A DNA stretch of 64,000 nucleotides from Gnetum montanum. Its lineage: Eukaryota > Streptophyta > Gnetopsida > Gnetales > Gnetaceae. A program made the translations under genes and the position numbers. The notes under the pieces are model-generated. The model was not told the origin of the DNA. It saw only the letters and a list, made by a program, of their open reading frames with translations, and did no database searches. Shown here one piece after another: positions 33,024-45,562 of this stretch. The first letter of the stretch is position 1; each line of letters opens with the position of its first letter. The stretch covers positions 18,441-82,440 of the forward strand of contig MNCI01006881.1 in NCBI GenBank assembly GCA_015680685.1, given 5' to 3'.

Positions 33024-36000
33024 TTAAACATCCGAGGTGGGAGGGTTGTCCTCTGTAGATCCACCAACGTCAGGGGCCCCTACTCCACTGGGGCCAGCCT
33101 CTTGGGCATCATCACCATCTTCATCCTGAGAATAACCAACCAACATAAGAACAAGTGAATGTCAAAATGTTAAACGTTATCCAATAAATTAACTTCATAA
33201 GAACAAAATGCTTACCATAGGAGATCGCCCCAAGCCAAACTCTAGCCGATGAAGGATTTCTTCCTCTGAAACACTAGCCCAGTCTATCCCGTCCAGGCCT
33301 AAATCAACGTCTGCCAAAGTCTTCCCTTTGTCGACAGCTGACTAGGTAGGATGTTTCAGAGGAAATTCGCCAACTGATGCTTCCCCAAATGTAGTTGTGA
33401 TCACTCTTGTAGGAAACTCCATTTCCACAGTGGTATTCTGAGCAAAAGTATCGAAAGTGAACATAAACCCAAACCCTCCACAAACATCTCGAGTTGCCGC
33501 TTTTCAACAAACACCTCTTTTAGCGACTTCTTGAAGTAATGTTTGTGATTCTTCTCGTCCTGACCCCACTTACGAACCTTAGAAGAAAAATCTTTCCAAT
33601 CCTGAAATTTAAGGTTCAGGAGATCAATTTGGGCTTTGCGCTCTGCCATCCTCCGAGTTAATGATGCATGACGATTCAGTAAGTTCCAATATCTTGTATA
33701 CATGACATTGGATGTCCGCCAAGAGCGATCACCGCTTAGCCTAGCAGCGGCGAACTCGTACCAGGCCTTCAGATCGTCATGCTCCGCCGACAACTCAGTG
33801 ACTTCCTTTTCTTTTGCCTGAATTTGTAGCCACAACTACTCAACGAAACACCTACAAGTACATAACGACTTGGCATCATGCACAAAGGCTTCTACAACTC
33901 CATTGTAAACAGGCCTTGGCACTTGTTCCACTTCTGAGGAAAGTGCAGTTAAACTTTCTATGCTAACGCTCTCAGAGGGATCCCATCTCAATTTAGCTCC
34001 TATCCACGTGAAAAATACAAATGTTAAGACAATATAAATAGGATGTGAAGTTCCAATCCTTTAAATAATGTATACCTATGTCAGGGTGGGCCTCCTGGAT
34101 CCGTTCAACGACTTCTTCTGCAAGTCCAGCCACAAAATCCATTTTGCTTGGCATTTCAAACCAAGTAAATGGTTCATGGGTACAGGATGAACTAACCTCA
34201 GTGGTCCTCTCTGGGGGAGCCGTCTTCATCGGTACATCCAAACGCACCGTTCTGGTCTCGCTACCTTCATCTGGACAAGATAAAAACATAAAAAACATAA
34301 CAAAAATAATAATACCATAAAAATGGCAACTGACAGGAGAAATCAAAACTGGATAAAAGGAAAAAATGTATCATACCCTTCATCACCTCCTGGGGGAGCG
34401 CCTAAATCCAAATCTCCCTGAAGAAACCTGCGGATCATTTGATCGACATTGCCTTGGTCAGCCAACGGCTCAGTTTCTATAGTTTTCTCCCTTAACTCCT
34501 CCATCCCTCCACCTTGGCTCTTCTCTGTGTGTTCTTCCTCGTTGTTTTTCTCCATATTGGTTTCCTCCTCCTCCGTGATCGTCTCCAAAGCCTGCTTCCT
34601 TACTACTTTAAAAATCAAGTCAAAAACTTTCAACGATATGTAAGTGATTGAGGTATAAGTTATAAACAAAATGAAAACGCTAAAGTAATGAGCAAGCGAG
34701 TTCCTCTTACCAGGGATCTTGAAGCGTATCCGCTTCACGCATGGCTGGCTCACACCGGAGACCTCCTCAGCTGGGCACGTAGGCCTCTTTAGCTTCGTCT
34801 TAGCTTGGCCAATGGTTTCCTTGATGACCCGTTCGGCCCTCCTAGCAATGTAAGGCACCTCATCTGGCTCCAACCCAAAACTGTCACGTGTGTGGATTGA
34901 ACCGCCAGATGATCCTCCTGTGGTAATAGAAGCGGATTCATCGATGCCTTCAGTTGCATCTTGGGATTTGGCCATGTCATACAGGTGATTGATCCACGGG
35001 TGGGATAGTTGACCCCGATCCTGTAGGAAAAACTTGTTATCTGTATGAACTACCAGGAACTTGGCAAAACGGCGAAGATAACCGGCGAAGAATGCAAAGG
35101 TGAAATGGGATTGCGCCTTGACATTCGAGCACAATCGCACTATCTCCTTGTGCATGCCCGACAATAAAAATGGTGCCCAGTTATACCGCATGCCTGTTTC
35201 CAAAATAGTTCGCATGACACGAACAACCTCAACCCCAAGGCACCTCACCTAGGAAAGCATTTTGGGGAATACCCATGCTCTGAATAGGGGATATAGTTCG
35301 TTCACTTCTACAACCTTCGCCTTCCCCTGCATCGGGAATCCCTTGGCACCCTTAGCCACGCCTAGCTAATCCTCCAACTCCCGAATCGTCTGAAGCTCTT
35401 TATGAGCTCTATCTAATACTACATTCAGGCCATCTGCTAGCACGCCAAATAGGTTTGAAAAGAACTCGGGCGATAGATGGAAAACTACGTTCACACCCTT
35501 AATCCAAGTGCTGTAGTATGAGACAGACTCATTAAAAGAGTCTACAATCCCGATCATCTCCCCAATGGAAACATCAGGACTTGGGGTCATAAAAAGCTCC
35601 ATGAGCCCAACATCATCTAGGCAATGAGCGAGGGACAAAGGAGCACAATTTCGTAACCACTTCTGGGCCTTTGCCACCCCTCCGAACATCATCAACAAAG
35701 TCGTCTCGGTTCGTCTAGTGGTCACCGGATCCTCACCAGAAGGTACATCAACTGTAAAAGCAAAGTGAAGTGGTCGTATCAGCGTAAATCAAAACAATTG
35801 AACAAACCCACTAACACATCTAGGAAATGTTATCATTTACCGTTAGTGGCAGATCTAGACATGCTGCCAAGATCACGAAAGAAAACTGGCCCGTTGTCAG
35901 TCTAGTCTTCATGCAGCCACCCACGAGCCTTGCACATCACGAATGCTTTGGAGAACTGCTTATGAAATTAGACCATCGAACCCTTTGTTTGACTCAGTAC

Positions 36001-37515
36001 AATCCCACGAAGGGTGGGGCCCATCATAAATGATTCCAGAGCAGTGCAAGGAAGGGCTAATCCTTCATCTTCAATGAGTGTCCCATCCGGGTTGGTCTTC
36101 GGCTTGTAAGCAAATATGGGTCAAAACAAGAAACGAACACGGAACAACAAAAAGAAAGAAAATATGGGTCAAAACAAGAAACGAACATGGAACAATGAAA
36201 AAAATAGTAAACTAAAACATGCCTACCTGGCCACTCGATACACCGTGCCAAGGGGGTTCTGGAATAATGTATGCGCACGAGCAACTATGAACAATGTATT
36301 GTTGAGATAATCCAACCCTCACGGAAATAGCACCCAGACGTGCGTTAATGGGCATGTAGACCAGGGCCCGCGCGTAGTGCCATCTTCATTAACAAAAGGC
36401 CCCTCGTCAATATCCTATATAAAAATCATGATGCCCTCCGCAGCCCTCGGTAGCATCTCTTCAAGCACGCTCCGTGCAGTCACCTCATCAAAGTTTGACC
36501 AGATAGCCACCTCAAAATTGTCCAACAGGAAGGATAGAAATCCACATGTGCCTCCCCTGAACCACACCCCGTTGGTATCCATGGTCAGATCTGGGGGAAC
36601 CTCGCCTTCCTCAACAGGGCCTACCCATGTTAATACCTCGACAAGTTCGACAACGATAAGGAAGCGTTTGCTATCCCTGCAAACAATCAGAATACCATGA
36701 CAGATTAGATCAAAATGCGAAAGTTTACATCATAAATCGACACTTAAAATCTGAAACAATTTTACTACCTGTTTGTGTTCAGCGTATACGCCCCATAGAT
36801 CAGCGTATATGCTAGCAAGGGTGTTCACACTTAGCCCAAAAATGCGGTTCATACTCAGTGTATACGCTGAGCACTGAGCATAGACGCTGCCTAGCGCAGC
36901 ATAGACGCAGAAAATCAACTATCTTACACTCAGAGTATATGAATAATGGAACCCTCGGCGTGTACGCCGCAGCCCAATTCAAGCGTAAACAGTCTATGCT
37001 AACACGGAATAAATAAGTTTACGCGAGAAAGAGGAAAAACAAGTTTACGCTAAAAAACGACTGCAGGCTAACAGCGTATACGCCGAATGAACCCTAAGCG
37101 TATACGCCGTCATAGTAAACAATTTACGCTGGTAAAAAAATTGAATCATGCTGACAAGACTGTACAAAAAATGTATGACACCGTGGCTTACGCTCGTATT
37201 CCAGTACAGGGAAAATTCTTTTACGCCAACAAAACTTTATGCTATAAAACAACACTCAGCGTATACGCCGCAAGAAACCCCATATGCCTAAGAACCCTCT
37301 ACGCTCGACGTATACGCCGGGAATACTCTACAAACAAAAATAGGAAACACAGAAATAACAGCAGAGATAGGGATTGGAGACTACTTGTGAGACGTCACAG
37401 GCCATGACGGGATCTTTGGCCTGGGCAGGCCCTGCAGCATCACCTCAGTTTCCTCCGCGAAGTTCAGGTCGGGACCCTTCCTCCCCTGGCCCTCTACCTC
37501 TTTTCCCTTGCCCAT
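33024..37515 (-). pseudogene. Antisense eight-exon accessory (cargo) gene of element B
   Basis: Exons on the minus strand: 37515-37385, 36676-36227, 36103-35841, 35751-34711, 34605-about 34385, 34270-34076, 34000-33216 and 33125-33024. Lengths of 131, 450, 263, 1041, 195, 785 and 102 nt equal those of A, or differ by one base in exon 4. Exon 4 is a single open frame carrying AKAQKWLRN and RYNWAPFLL, where A has stops. The FCP1/NIF-like fold in exon 2 shows FLIVVELVEVLTW, GFLSFLLDNFEVAIWSN and NNTLFIVARAH; the catalytic aspartates are again absent. Exon 7 gives the helical domain (LWLQIQAKEKEVTELSAEHD). Two stops in exon 2, one in exon 7, a frameshift near 33470 and a changed acceptor before exon 3 (CAG to CAA) break this copy. 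The breaks differ from those in A, so the ancestral gene was intact. It is embedded in the pro-RT intron of B. Confidence 0.8.
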
Positions 37516-37877
37516 CTCGGCTCGTCTACGCTAACTGTTCAAGCTACACTGAAGAGAACAACTGTCTACGCTGGTGCCTAAAACCAATACTCCATGTCTA
37601 TGCTAGGGTCACTCTTCGGCGTCTATGCTGGGGTTTAAGTACTCCACATCTACGCTAGGGTCACTCTTCAGCATCTACGTTGGGGTTTAAGTACTCCGCG
37701 TCTACACTAGGGTCACTCTTCGGCGTCTACGCTGGGGTTTAAGTGCTAAGCGTCTACGCTAGGGTTTGTCTTCGGCGTCTATGCTGGGCGCGATCATCTA
37801 CACTTACACTTTCACAGTTTACGCTGCCGCTTACGCTCTGTCGCTTTCAAAGTAAAGCAAATGGACCCCCCCTCCTG

Positions 37878-37887
37878 TTTATATAGC
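37878..37887 (-). promoter_or_regulatory. TATA box of the antisense cargo gene (B)
   Basis: On the minus strand GCTATATAAA, followed by a run of seven G and TCCATTTG, about 370 bases upstream of the start codon at 37515. It corresponds to 9159-9168 in A. The leader between them is full of GCGTAGACG repeats. Confidence 0.62.
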
Positions 37888-38084
37888 GTTCTGCTGACAT
37901 TGACGCTCTGCTGCGCTGACGCTGACGCTGCCGTTACGCTTTTTTGCCTTTTTTCTTATTTTTCGACTAAAAAATAAAAAATAATAAAAGATATATAATA
38001 AAACTAATAAATATTATTAGAATAGAGATTGCTATTTCTTGGTTCCTCCATGGATCCCATTTTATGCGTTTACTCTGAACATTC

Positions 38085-38225
38085 TAGTTTAAACCACCTA
38101 TGGCCTGGTACGGCCTTAAACTGCCATTTCCCCATCCAACTTACGGCCCGGTAAGGCATTAAACTACCATTTACAGCCCGGTAAGGCCTTGAACTGCCAC
38201 TCAACACCCGATAATGTGTTAAACT
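38085..38225 (+). repeat. GGCC-type hairpin repeats between cargo gene and RT (B)
   Basis: Three to four units such as GGCCTGGTACGGCCTTAAACT and GGCCCGGTAAGGCCTTGAACT. They mirror the array near 8900-9000 in A. Confidence 0.6.
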
Positions 38226-38352
38226 ACCATGCATCTCGGTGTGACGATAATCCACCATTATGCATGTATACATAGTTTAAAATCATCAAAAGGCATAGAA
38301 CTATCTCCCTCTTTCTTATTCCACTCTCTGTTTATTGGCAGGAGCAAGCTCA

Positions 38353-41300
38353 ATGGACAGCCAGCATTTAACCACACCGTTAATCATCGACGGACCATAC
38401 GGAAAAATCATACGAGACACTAACATAAATCTCATCAACTTGAGTTCACCAATAGACCACGCAACCATAGCCTCAACGCAGCATGTAACAAACGATTACA
38501 AAGACATGACAAAATTCCTTAACATAGAGGCCAAGAATATCACTGAAGACCCATTGTCTGAAACTCCCATCGTCATTCCCGATGGAGAAACTAAAATTCT
38601 AAAGTTAAGAACCTTATTACAACCGCCATTAGCCAAAAACATCGAGAACGTGCTTATAGAAAATATGAAAGCATTTGCTTGGTCCTACACAGACATGCCT
38701 GGGCTAGATCCCCGAATTGTCCAACACAATATTATCCTTGACCCAAAGTTGAGACCAGTAAAACAAAAAGCGTGAAAGGTTAAACCCGAGGTGGCATTAG
38801 CAGTTCGCAATGAGATCATTAAGCTTTATCAAGCTGGTTTCATTTGGGCTGTTGATTACGTCGAGTGGGTGTCTAACATGGTAATTGTTCCAAAGAAGAA
38901 CGGAAGTATTCGTTTGTGTATTGACTTCAGGGATTTGAATGTTGCAACCATAAAGGATGATTTTCCTCTACCCAACATCAATCATCTTGTTAACTCAACT
39001 ACTGGGCACGCGCTATTATCCTTCATGGATGGCTTCTCAGGATACAATCAAATACGAATCAACCTGGAGCATCAGCTTCGAACAACCTTTATGACACCAT
39101 GGGGAACCTTTTGTTACACAATGATGCCTTTTGGTCTCAAGAACGCTGGGGCCACGTATCAAAGAGTGATGATGTTTATCTTTAGCGATTACATACGACA
39201 CTCACTCAATGACTACATGGATGACATTGTGGTTAAGTCAAAAATGGAGCAACAACATGTGCAAGATCTAAACTTAGTATTAAAACGTTGTCTAAAGTAT
39301 GAACTGAGGCTTAACCCAAAAAAATGTGTCTTCGGCGTCAAAACAGGCAAAATGCTTGGATTTATAGCATCAAAAGCAGGGATACGAGTAGACCTCGATA
39401 AGGTTAAGGCCATAGCAAACCTAAAACCACCAGGCAACCTTACTGAACTTCGAGGTCTACAAGGTAGATTACAGTTCATCAGGTGCTTCATAGAAAAAAT
39501 AACAGATAAATTAAAACCCATGAACCACCTATTACGCAAGAATGTACCTTTTGAATGGACTCTGCAGTGTCAATAGGCATTCGATGACATTAAAACGGCA
39601 CTTGCCCGGCTACCCATGGTTTATCCACCTCAAAATGATAAACCATTCTACATCTAGCTAGCTACTTTGGATTCGTCCATCGCATCTATGCTCTACCAGA
39701 AACGAGATGACGGAACCGAAGTCCCTGTATATTACCTGAGCCACGCACTAGTTGCCCATGGAAAGAAGTATAACGACATGGAGAAGTCATGTTTAGCTTT
39801 GGTCTTTTCTTTAAGAAAATGGCGACATTACCTCTTCCGTAGTCAGGTTTAAATAATTTGCAAGGATAATGTACTGAGAGTCATAATAGGGAATATTTAC
39901 GAAACAAGTCGAATTTCCCGGTGGAAGGCCATGATAGCCGAGTTTGACCTGTACTACGTATCGCAATCATCAGTTAAGGGTCAAGCTATAGTAAATCAAA
40001 TGGCAACATCATCAACGCATGACCAAGCGACTATAGACCCAGACTTCCCAGATGAGAATATAGGCGCCATAGACATAGTGTCCGATGACTACGATGCTAT
40101 TTTAAACTTTGATGGGGCATCCACCTCTCGAGGAGGAAGTACAACCGCTGTAATCACCTATCCCTCTGGGGAGATCTGATCCTTTGCCTATCGTTTCGAC
40201 TTTCCTTGTACCAACAACGTAGCAGAGTATGAAGGTCTCCTTAGAGGTCTCGCAGCAGCTTTGGCTTTAAACATCATACGACTTGTAATCCGAGGGGACT
40301 CACAACTAGTAGTAAACCAAGTCACAGACGTTTATACATGTAAAGCCCAACATTTACAGCCATACTGCAACTTGGAAAAACACTTAATGAGGTGATTCGA
40401 AAACATTGATGTGCAACACGTCTCCAGAAATGATAACACCATCGCAGATGCGTTAGCCACATTAGCACTAAACATATCGCCAGACATGTTCCATGCATTA
40501 CCAAGCTCCATAACCAGATGTGCTGAACTAATCACTGACACCCTTGACACATTGCCAATTACATCTGTTAGTTCAACACGTGTAGTAGAATGGTACAATG
40601 ACATCAAAGAATACCTTCTACGCGGCAAAACACCACGACACCTAACAAATGCACAGAAAGATGTGGTAAGGAAACATTCTAAGCAATATACCTTGGTAGG
40701 GAACACACTGTGTCGTCGATCCTATGAAGGCATATTTCTAACCTACGTTAGTAGTGCCGATGCCCACACTATTGTTGAACAGGTACATGAAGGACTATGT
40801 GGAGGACACATAGCGCCAAAAGCCATGGCAACGAAAATTAGTCGTTTGGGCTATTATTGGCCACGCATGGAATACGACTGTTTCACCAAAGTCCAAACAT
40901 GTAGTACCTATCAAAGACATAGTAATCTGATACATGTGCCACCAAACGAGTTGCATACAACGCAAATCACATGGCCCTTTCGAAAGTGGGGGTTGGACCT
41001 CATTAGTCAAATAACCCCCTCGTCTTCCACAGGCCATAGTTTCATTATAACCGCCACAGAGTACTTCACGAAGTGGGTAGAAGCTGCTCCCCTTCGAAAA
41101 ACTACATCCAAGCACATGTGCAATTTCATTTTAGAACACATTATAACCCGTTTTGGCATTCCCATGACAATCATCACCGACAACGGGCCACAATTCAGTA
41201 GTGCCGAAACCAAAGCCTTTTGCGAAAATTTAGGGATCAAACATTCTTTTTCATCCTCTTACTATCCTCAGAGCAATGGACAAGCAGAGGCAACAAACAA

Positions 41301-41841
41301 CACAATTGTTACAATACATAAGAAAATGCTTACCCAGAGCAAAAGAAAATGGCACGAACAATTGGTATACGCATTGTGGGCATACTGCACTACGCACCAA
41401 ACTTCGATAGGTAAGACACCGTACAGTCTTGTTTATGGTTCAGAAGCTGTTTTACCTTTGGAACTGCAGGTACCATCTCTAAGAATCACACTTTCCAGGC
41501 TCCTCGACGATGGGCAGAACAATGACTTACGCATCATTGATCTTGACTCAGTAGAAGAAGAGCGTGTGCACGCCCTCGATCAAATCGAATGGTACCAAAA
41601 ATGATAACGGCAACGACATCGGCATGACATCAACAAGCGCCCTATCAAAGAAGGTGACCTTGTGCTTAAAGCCGTTCGGGAACACCTGGACAAGTTCTCA
41701 GCTAATTGGGAAGCGCCTTACTTGGTTACTAAAGCATTCGACAATGGAGCATTCAAACTAGCTAACATGGAATGAAACGAGCTTGCCAATTCGACCAATC
41801 ACTTGTACCTAAAATCATTTTACGTTTCAGTTCAAGCTTAG
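38353..41841 (+). pseudogene. pol: pol of element B: RT, RNase H, archaeal-type RNase H, integrase
   Basis: This is the most complete pol in the window, about 1,163 codons from the ATG at 38353 to TAG at 41839-41841. RT occupies roughly 38600-39580 (VPKKNGSIRLCIDFRDLN, DYMDDIVVKSK catalytic motif, KKCVFGVKTGKMLGFIAS). RNase H is at 39580-39990 (VPVYYLSHALVA). Archaeal-type RNase H is at 40090-40470, with acidic residues in LNFDGAST, VAEYEGLL, RGDSQL and ADALA. Integrase is at 40740-41604: a HHCC zinc finger in which one cysteine is tyrosine (CSTYQRH), and the DDE core in GLDLIS, ITDNGPQFSS and QAEATN. The C-terminal tail ends LYLKSFYVSVQA. In-frame stops at about 38773, 39574, 39657, 39850, 40177, 40393 and 41602, several of them C-to-T or G-to-A changes, make it inactive. 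The dual RNase H places it in the Tat lineage. Confidence 0.88.
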
Positions 41842-43440
41842 GTACGCTTAAGTCCTGGAATCATGACTATAAACTGATACCACAGCAAGTCTTGGAATCA
41901 TGACTATAAACTAATACCACAGCAAGTCCTGGAATCATGACTATAAAATGATACCACAACAAGTCCTGGAATCATGACTATAAACTGATACCACAGCAAG
42001 TCCTGGAATCACGACTATAAACTGATACCACAGCTCGTCCTGGAATCATGACTATAAATTGATACCACAACTCGTCCTGGAATCATGACTATAAACTGAT
42101 ACCATAGCAAGTCCTAGAATCACGACTATAAACTGATACCACAGCTCATCTTGGGGTCATGACGGTAAACTGATACCACAGAACAGTCCTGGGTTACGAC
42201 TCAAAATTGACACCACAACTGTCCTATCATCATGATAATAAACTGATATACCACAGTGTCCGTAACGATGATAAACTAGCACTTGCCTGGCGTGATAGTA
42301 CACTGCCATCATCGCAACCATCGGAGTCCGCTAAGACTATAAACTAGCTTGCCTCCTCATAGTCAACTAAGACTAAAAACTGGCAATGTAACGTCTGCCA
42401 CGATGCTAAATAGGCAATGTCCAATGGGTTACGACATAAAACTAACCCATGATAGTCCGCCTAGACTTTAAACTAGCAAGTTCATCTCTGGTTCATCAAT
42501 CTGCTGCCGCATCTAAGATTCATCACTGCATCACCCATCATCAATCCTATCGACGCTATTACTGCCGACATACAGTCTGCCGCTGTGTAAGTCTAAGCTC
42601 AATCATTCACTCACGGTTTTCTTGTCTCCTTGGAGTTATGTTTGCAGGATGACACCCAGAGGTTTTCGCATAGGGATGCATCTTAACGCAAGCGACAAGA
42701 TGAGACAATGTTCACAGCACACATGGCGAAACTAAATCAAACCATTCACTAGTACATCCCCGTTCACCGACTCATTCCCTATCCGTTCACAAACACATTT
42801 TATCCAATCATACCTCTAATACATCCAGTACACCCAACATCTTTAACATGTTGTCACGTATTGTCACACATGAGTACAAAATTAATGCTGAGCTTACAGT
42901 TTCTTAAAAAAAATGAGACTCCTGGCACTTCCCATATAAGCCCCAGGTGGGAGGGCAGTTGTCTCAAAACCAAGTACTCATGTCTCAAACGATCAAGAAG
43001 CAGATAGTTGCATGGCTCTGGCTCTCCACCAACAGGTCCCCCTAAACTTTAAACACGGGCCCTGTTCCTCCGAAGCATGTAACACAACTCCTCGTAGCTT
43101 TGGTCTTGCCAATAAGTGCTCTTGAACACTAACTAGGAGCCTTGTCCCATCAAAGGACACCCATCACATGTCTGAACTCCGAATCTGCTAAACAATGGCT
43201 ATTGACAAGGACCAACATGCCGCACACCCGAGCACCCCATCTCCCAACATACTTTCATGGGGAGTCGCCCCTCCCCACAATCTCTCTTCTCCTATCAGCT
43301 GCAAATTTCCCTTTCCCACGTACTACTGAACACGGTGCGATGACGTCTAGTCAAGTGGCAAAGAACAAAGTCAATATCAAGTTGCTTGTGGTGTTTTTCA
43401 CTTCTTTGTCGATGCTTCTCGGGTAGATTCCTCCCCGCAT
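41842..43440 (+). other. 3' region of element B with 37-bp tandem hairpin repeats
   Basis: The stretch 41850-42230 has about ten near-identical units of roughly 37 bp with AAGTCCTGGAATCATGACT and ATAAACTGATACCACAG. Within a unit, AGTC or CGTC and a downstream GACT or GACG can pair. The stretch 42230-42480 has shorter AGTC-type units (AGTCCGCTAAGACTATAAACT). The stretch 42480-43440 is non-coding and homologous to the 3' regions of A, E and H. Confidence 0.7.
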
Positions 43441-43457
43441 CAACAAAGAGGGGCCAA
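43441..43457 (+). promoter_or_regulatory. Polypurine tract of element B
   Basis: CAACAAAGAGGGGCCAA immediately before the 3' LTR, the same core as in E and H. Confidence 0.8.
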
Positions 43458-45048
43458 TGAAACACCACAAAATTTTGAGCTTAGTGCTTCTCCAGCAAGA
43501 AGCAGGTCCCTGGGACCCACAAACGGCCACAGCTACATTTGGCATCACACATTGCAAACTTCTAGAATCAAAAGATCCACTTTTCGCTAAGTGCAGTACC
43601 AGCGTATACGCCCAGCATCAACAGCATATACGCCCAGCGTATACGCCCGACAGTACCAGCGTATACGCCTAACGTATACAGTCAGCATCAATAGTGTATA
43701 CACATCCAGCGTATATGCCCAACATCAATAGCGTATATGCCCAGCGTATATGCCTGACAGTACCAGCATATACGCCCAACATATACGCTCAGCATCAACA
43801 GCGTATACGCCCGACAGTACCAACGTATACGCTCAGCATCAACAGTGTATACACGTCCAGCGTATACGCCCGACATTCCCAGCGTATACGTCGAGCAGAC
43901 ATCCAACTTGCGAGCCGAATGTACATGCCTCGTCTGTACGCTCGGCACCACAGATGCACACACCCGACGATGAAGTCTCAATGAAAAAATGGAGACAACA
44001 CTGAAGAGCAAGAATTGAAGCAAGTCGGCAGCCATCAGTGTATACGCCCAGCCATTCCCAGCGTATACACCCAACAAACATCTGACTTGCATGCCCAATG
44101 TACATGCCTCGTCTGTACGCTCGGCACCACAGATGCACATGCCTAACGATGAAGTCTCAACAACAGAATGGAGACAACACCGAAGAGTAAGAATTGAAGC
44201 AAGTCGGCGACCGTCAACGTATACGCCTGACATATACGCCTAGCCATTGTCGGTGTGCACTCCTAGCGTCCATAGCGTCTCCACCCAAGCTCACACGCCT
44301 GGCACGTCCAGCGTATATGCCTAGCGTGTACGTGGGCATGATGTGGCGTATACACCCGGTAGATGTAATATGTTGTATATTTGTAAATTGTATGCACCCA
44401 GTCAACGCGCCACGTGTCTCCTAACCCGAGTCTAGCGTAACAACCAGTATAAAAATCCCACTTCTTCACTCCACTAAGGACGATTGGCAAAAATCCCAGA
44501 GCATACCCAGAGACATTTACACTGCGCACCAGAGCTCAAAATCCTCTTACGCTAGAAAACCTGTACACCGCACACAATCTCTACGCCACACCCACAGCAT
44601 AATCCAGCCCAGCCGCCCTCCCATCCGTCGGGGCTCTTCGTCCGCCTTGTGCTTCACCACAACTGCGTTAGACCGGTGCACTGTATTCTCATTCTGTAAT
44701 ATCATTGTTACATTTTCTGCATAAGATTGTTTATAGTTTACAGTTTTATGTCAACTTGGCCCACGCATTCTGTTTACACCCGTTTACGCTTACACTCCGT
44801 TTGCATCTGTTTTACGCTGTTTACGCCGTCTACGCCTGTTTACGCTGTTTACTCCATAACCTAGCATATAGCACATTTGCATACGTGCGGGTAAATCCTT
44901 GTCTGATCCATGTGTAGACCACCCAAGGTACTCTACCTTCATGCATTCCAGCTTGCCCTCAAACGAAGGCAAGGTCTTCTGTTCTCGTCCTACGATCCCA
45001 CAGTCTCTGTTTCCTTCCAGTCGGAGGCCAACGATTTCAAGCAGTACA
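43458..45048 (+). repeat. 3' LTR of element B
   Basis: The LTR is 1591 bp, TGAAACACCAC...GCAGTACA, followed by the TSD ATGTG. TATA box TATAAAAA at about 44448-44455. The U3 part has more GCGTATACGCCC units than the 5' LTR, and many differences are at CpG. Confidence 0.9.
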
Positions 45049-45538
45049 ATGTGCAACATGACTAACCTGCAACGTGTGCAGCATGACTAACCTGTAGTGT
45101 GTGCAGCATGACTAACCTGCAGCATGTGTAGCATGACTAACTGGCTCAGCATGACTAACTGGCTCAACATGACTAACTGACTTAGCATGACTAACTGGCT
45201 CAACGTGACTAACTGGCTTAGCGTGACTAACTGACTTAGCATGACTAGCTAGCTCGACGTGACTAACTGGCTCAGTGTGACAACGTGACTAACTAGCTCA
45301 GCATGACTAATTAGCTCAACGTGACTAACTAACTCAGCATGATAGCGTGACTAACTGGCTCAACGTGACTAACAGCATGAGTAGCTACAACGTGAGATAT
45401 CTGGTCTTAGCATGAGTAAGTCAAGTTGGGTGTGTGTAAGCTAGCTTGACAAGCTAAGGTTTAGTGTCAGCACTTGGTTTGTGCTATGTTTAGATAGGTA
45501 ACGTGATAAACATTTTGATTAAACTGAAAACAAGTTCA
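45049..45538 (-). repeat. Tandem-repeat leader of element E, right of B
   Basis: Continuation of the array at 25891-26110. Here the units shorten to about 20 bp (AACTGGCTCAACGTGACT), running to about 45360. The remainder is unique leader up to the primer-binding site. No gene. Confidence 0.75.
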
Positions 45539-45556
45539 GCCCTCCTTCTAGAGCCA
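45539..45556 (-). promoter_or_regulatory. Primer-binding site of element E
   Basis: On the minus strand TGGCTCTAGAAGGAGGGC, six bases after the LTR end. It differs by one base (CT for CA at positions 4-5) from the site of A, B and G. Confidence 0.75.
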
Positions 45557-45562
45557 ATTTAC

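Larger units (their letters stand above)
32112..38341 (+). other. Predicted sense-strand intron between protease and RT (B), holding the antisense cargo gene
   Basis: The donor ACG|GTAAGCC is at 32112. The acceptor at 38340-38341 is preceded by a pyrimidine-rich tract ending CTCTGTTTATTGGCAG. Joining 32111 to 38342 keeps the protease frame and enters the RT frame without a stop, passing through the ATG at 38353. Ogre-type Tat elements are known to have an intron at this point in pol. The interval contains the whole cargo gene in reverse orientation. In A the acceptor is deleted and the donor region differs, so the prediction rests on B alone. An alternative is a separately translated RT open reading frame. 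Confidence 0.55.
26111..45048 (+). mobile_element. Element B: 18.9-kb Tat/Ogre-like retrotransposon with antisense cargo gene
   Basis: LTRs at 26111-27598 and 43458-45048 start TGAAACACCAC and end GTACA, with a perfect TSD, ATGTG, at 26106-26110 and 45049-45053. The order is LTR, PBS, leader, gag-protease, hairpin array, cargo gene on the minus strand, hairpin array, RT-RNaseH-aRNaseH-integrase, 3' repeat region, PPT and LTR. This matches element A part by part although A lies in the opposite orientation about 5.5 kb away, so the layout is a family feature. It is inserted in the leader repeats of E. All genes have a few stops. Confidence 0.92.

Noticed and set aside
33024-37515. Idea that the cargo gene is an ordinary host gene into which a transposon was nested
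   Set aside because: It occurs in the same position and orientation in two separate insertions with different TSDs, and again in a third older element, so it travels with the retrotransposon.
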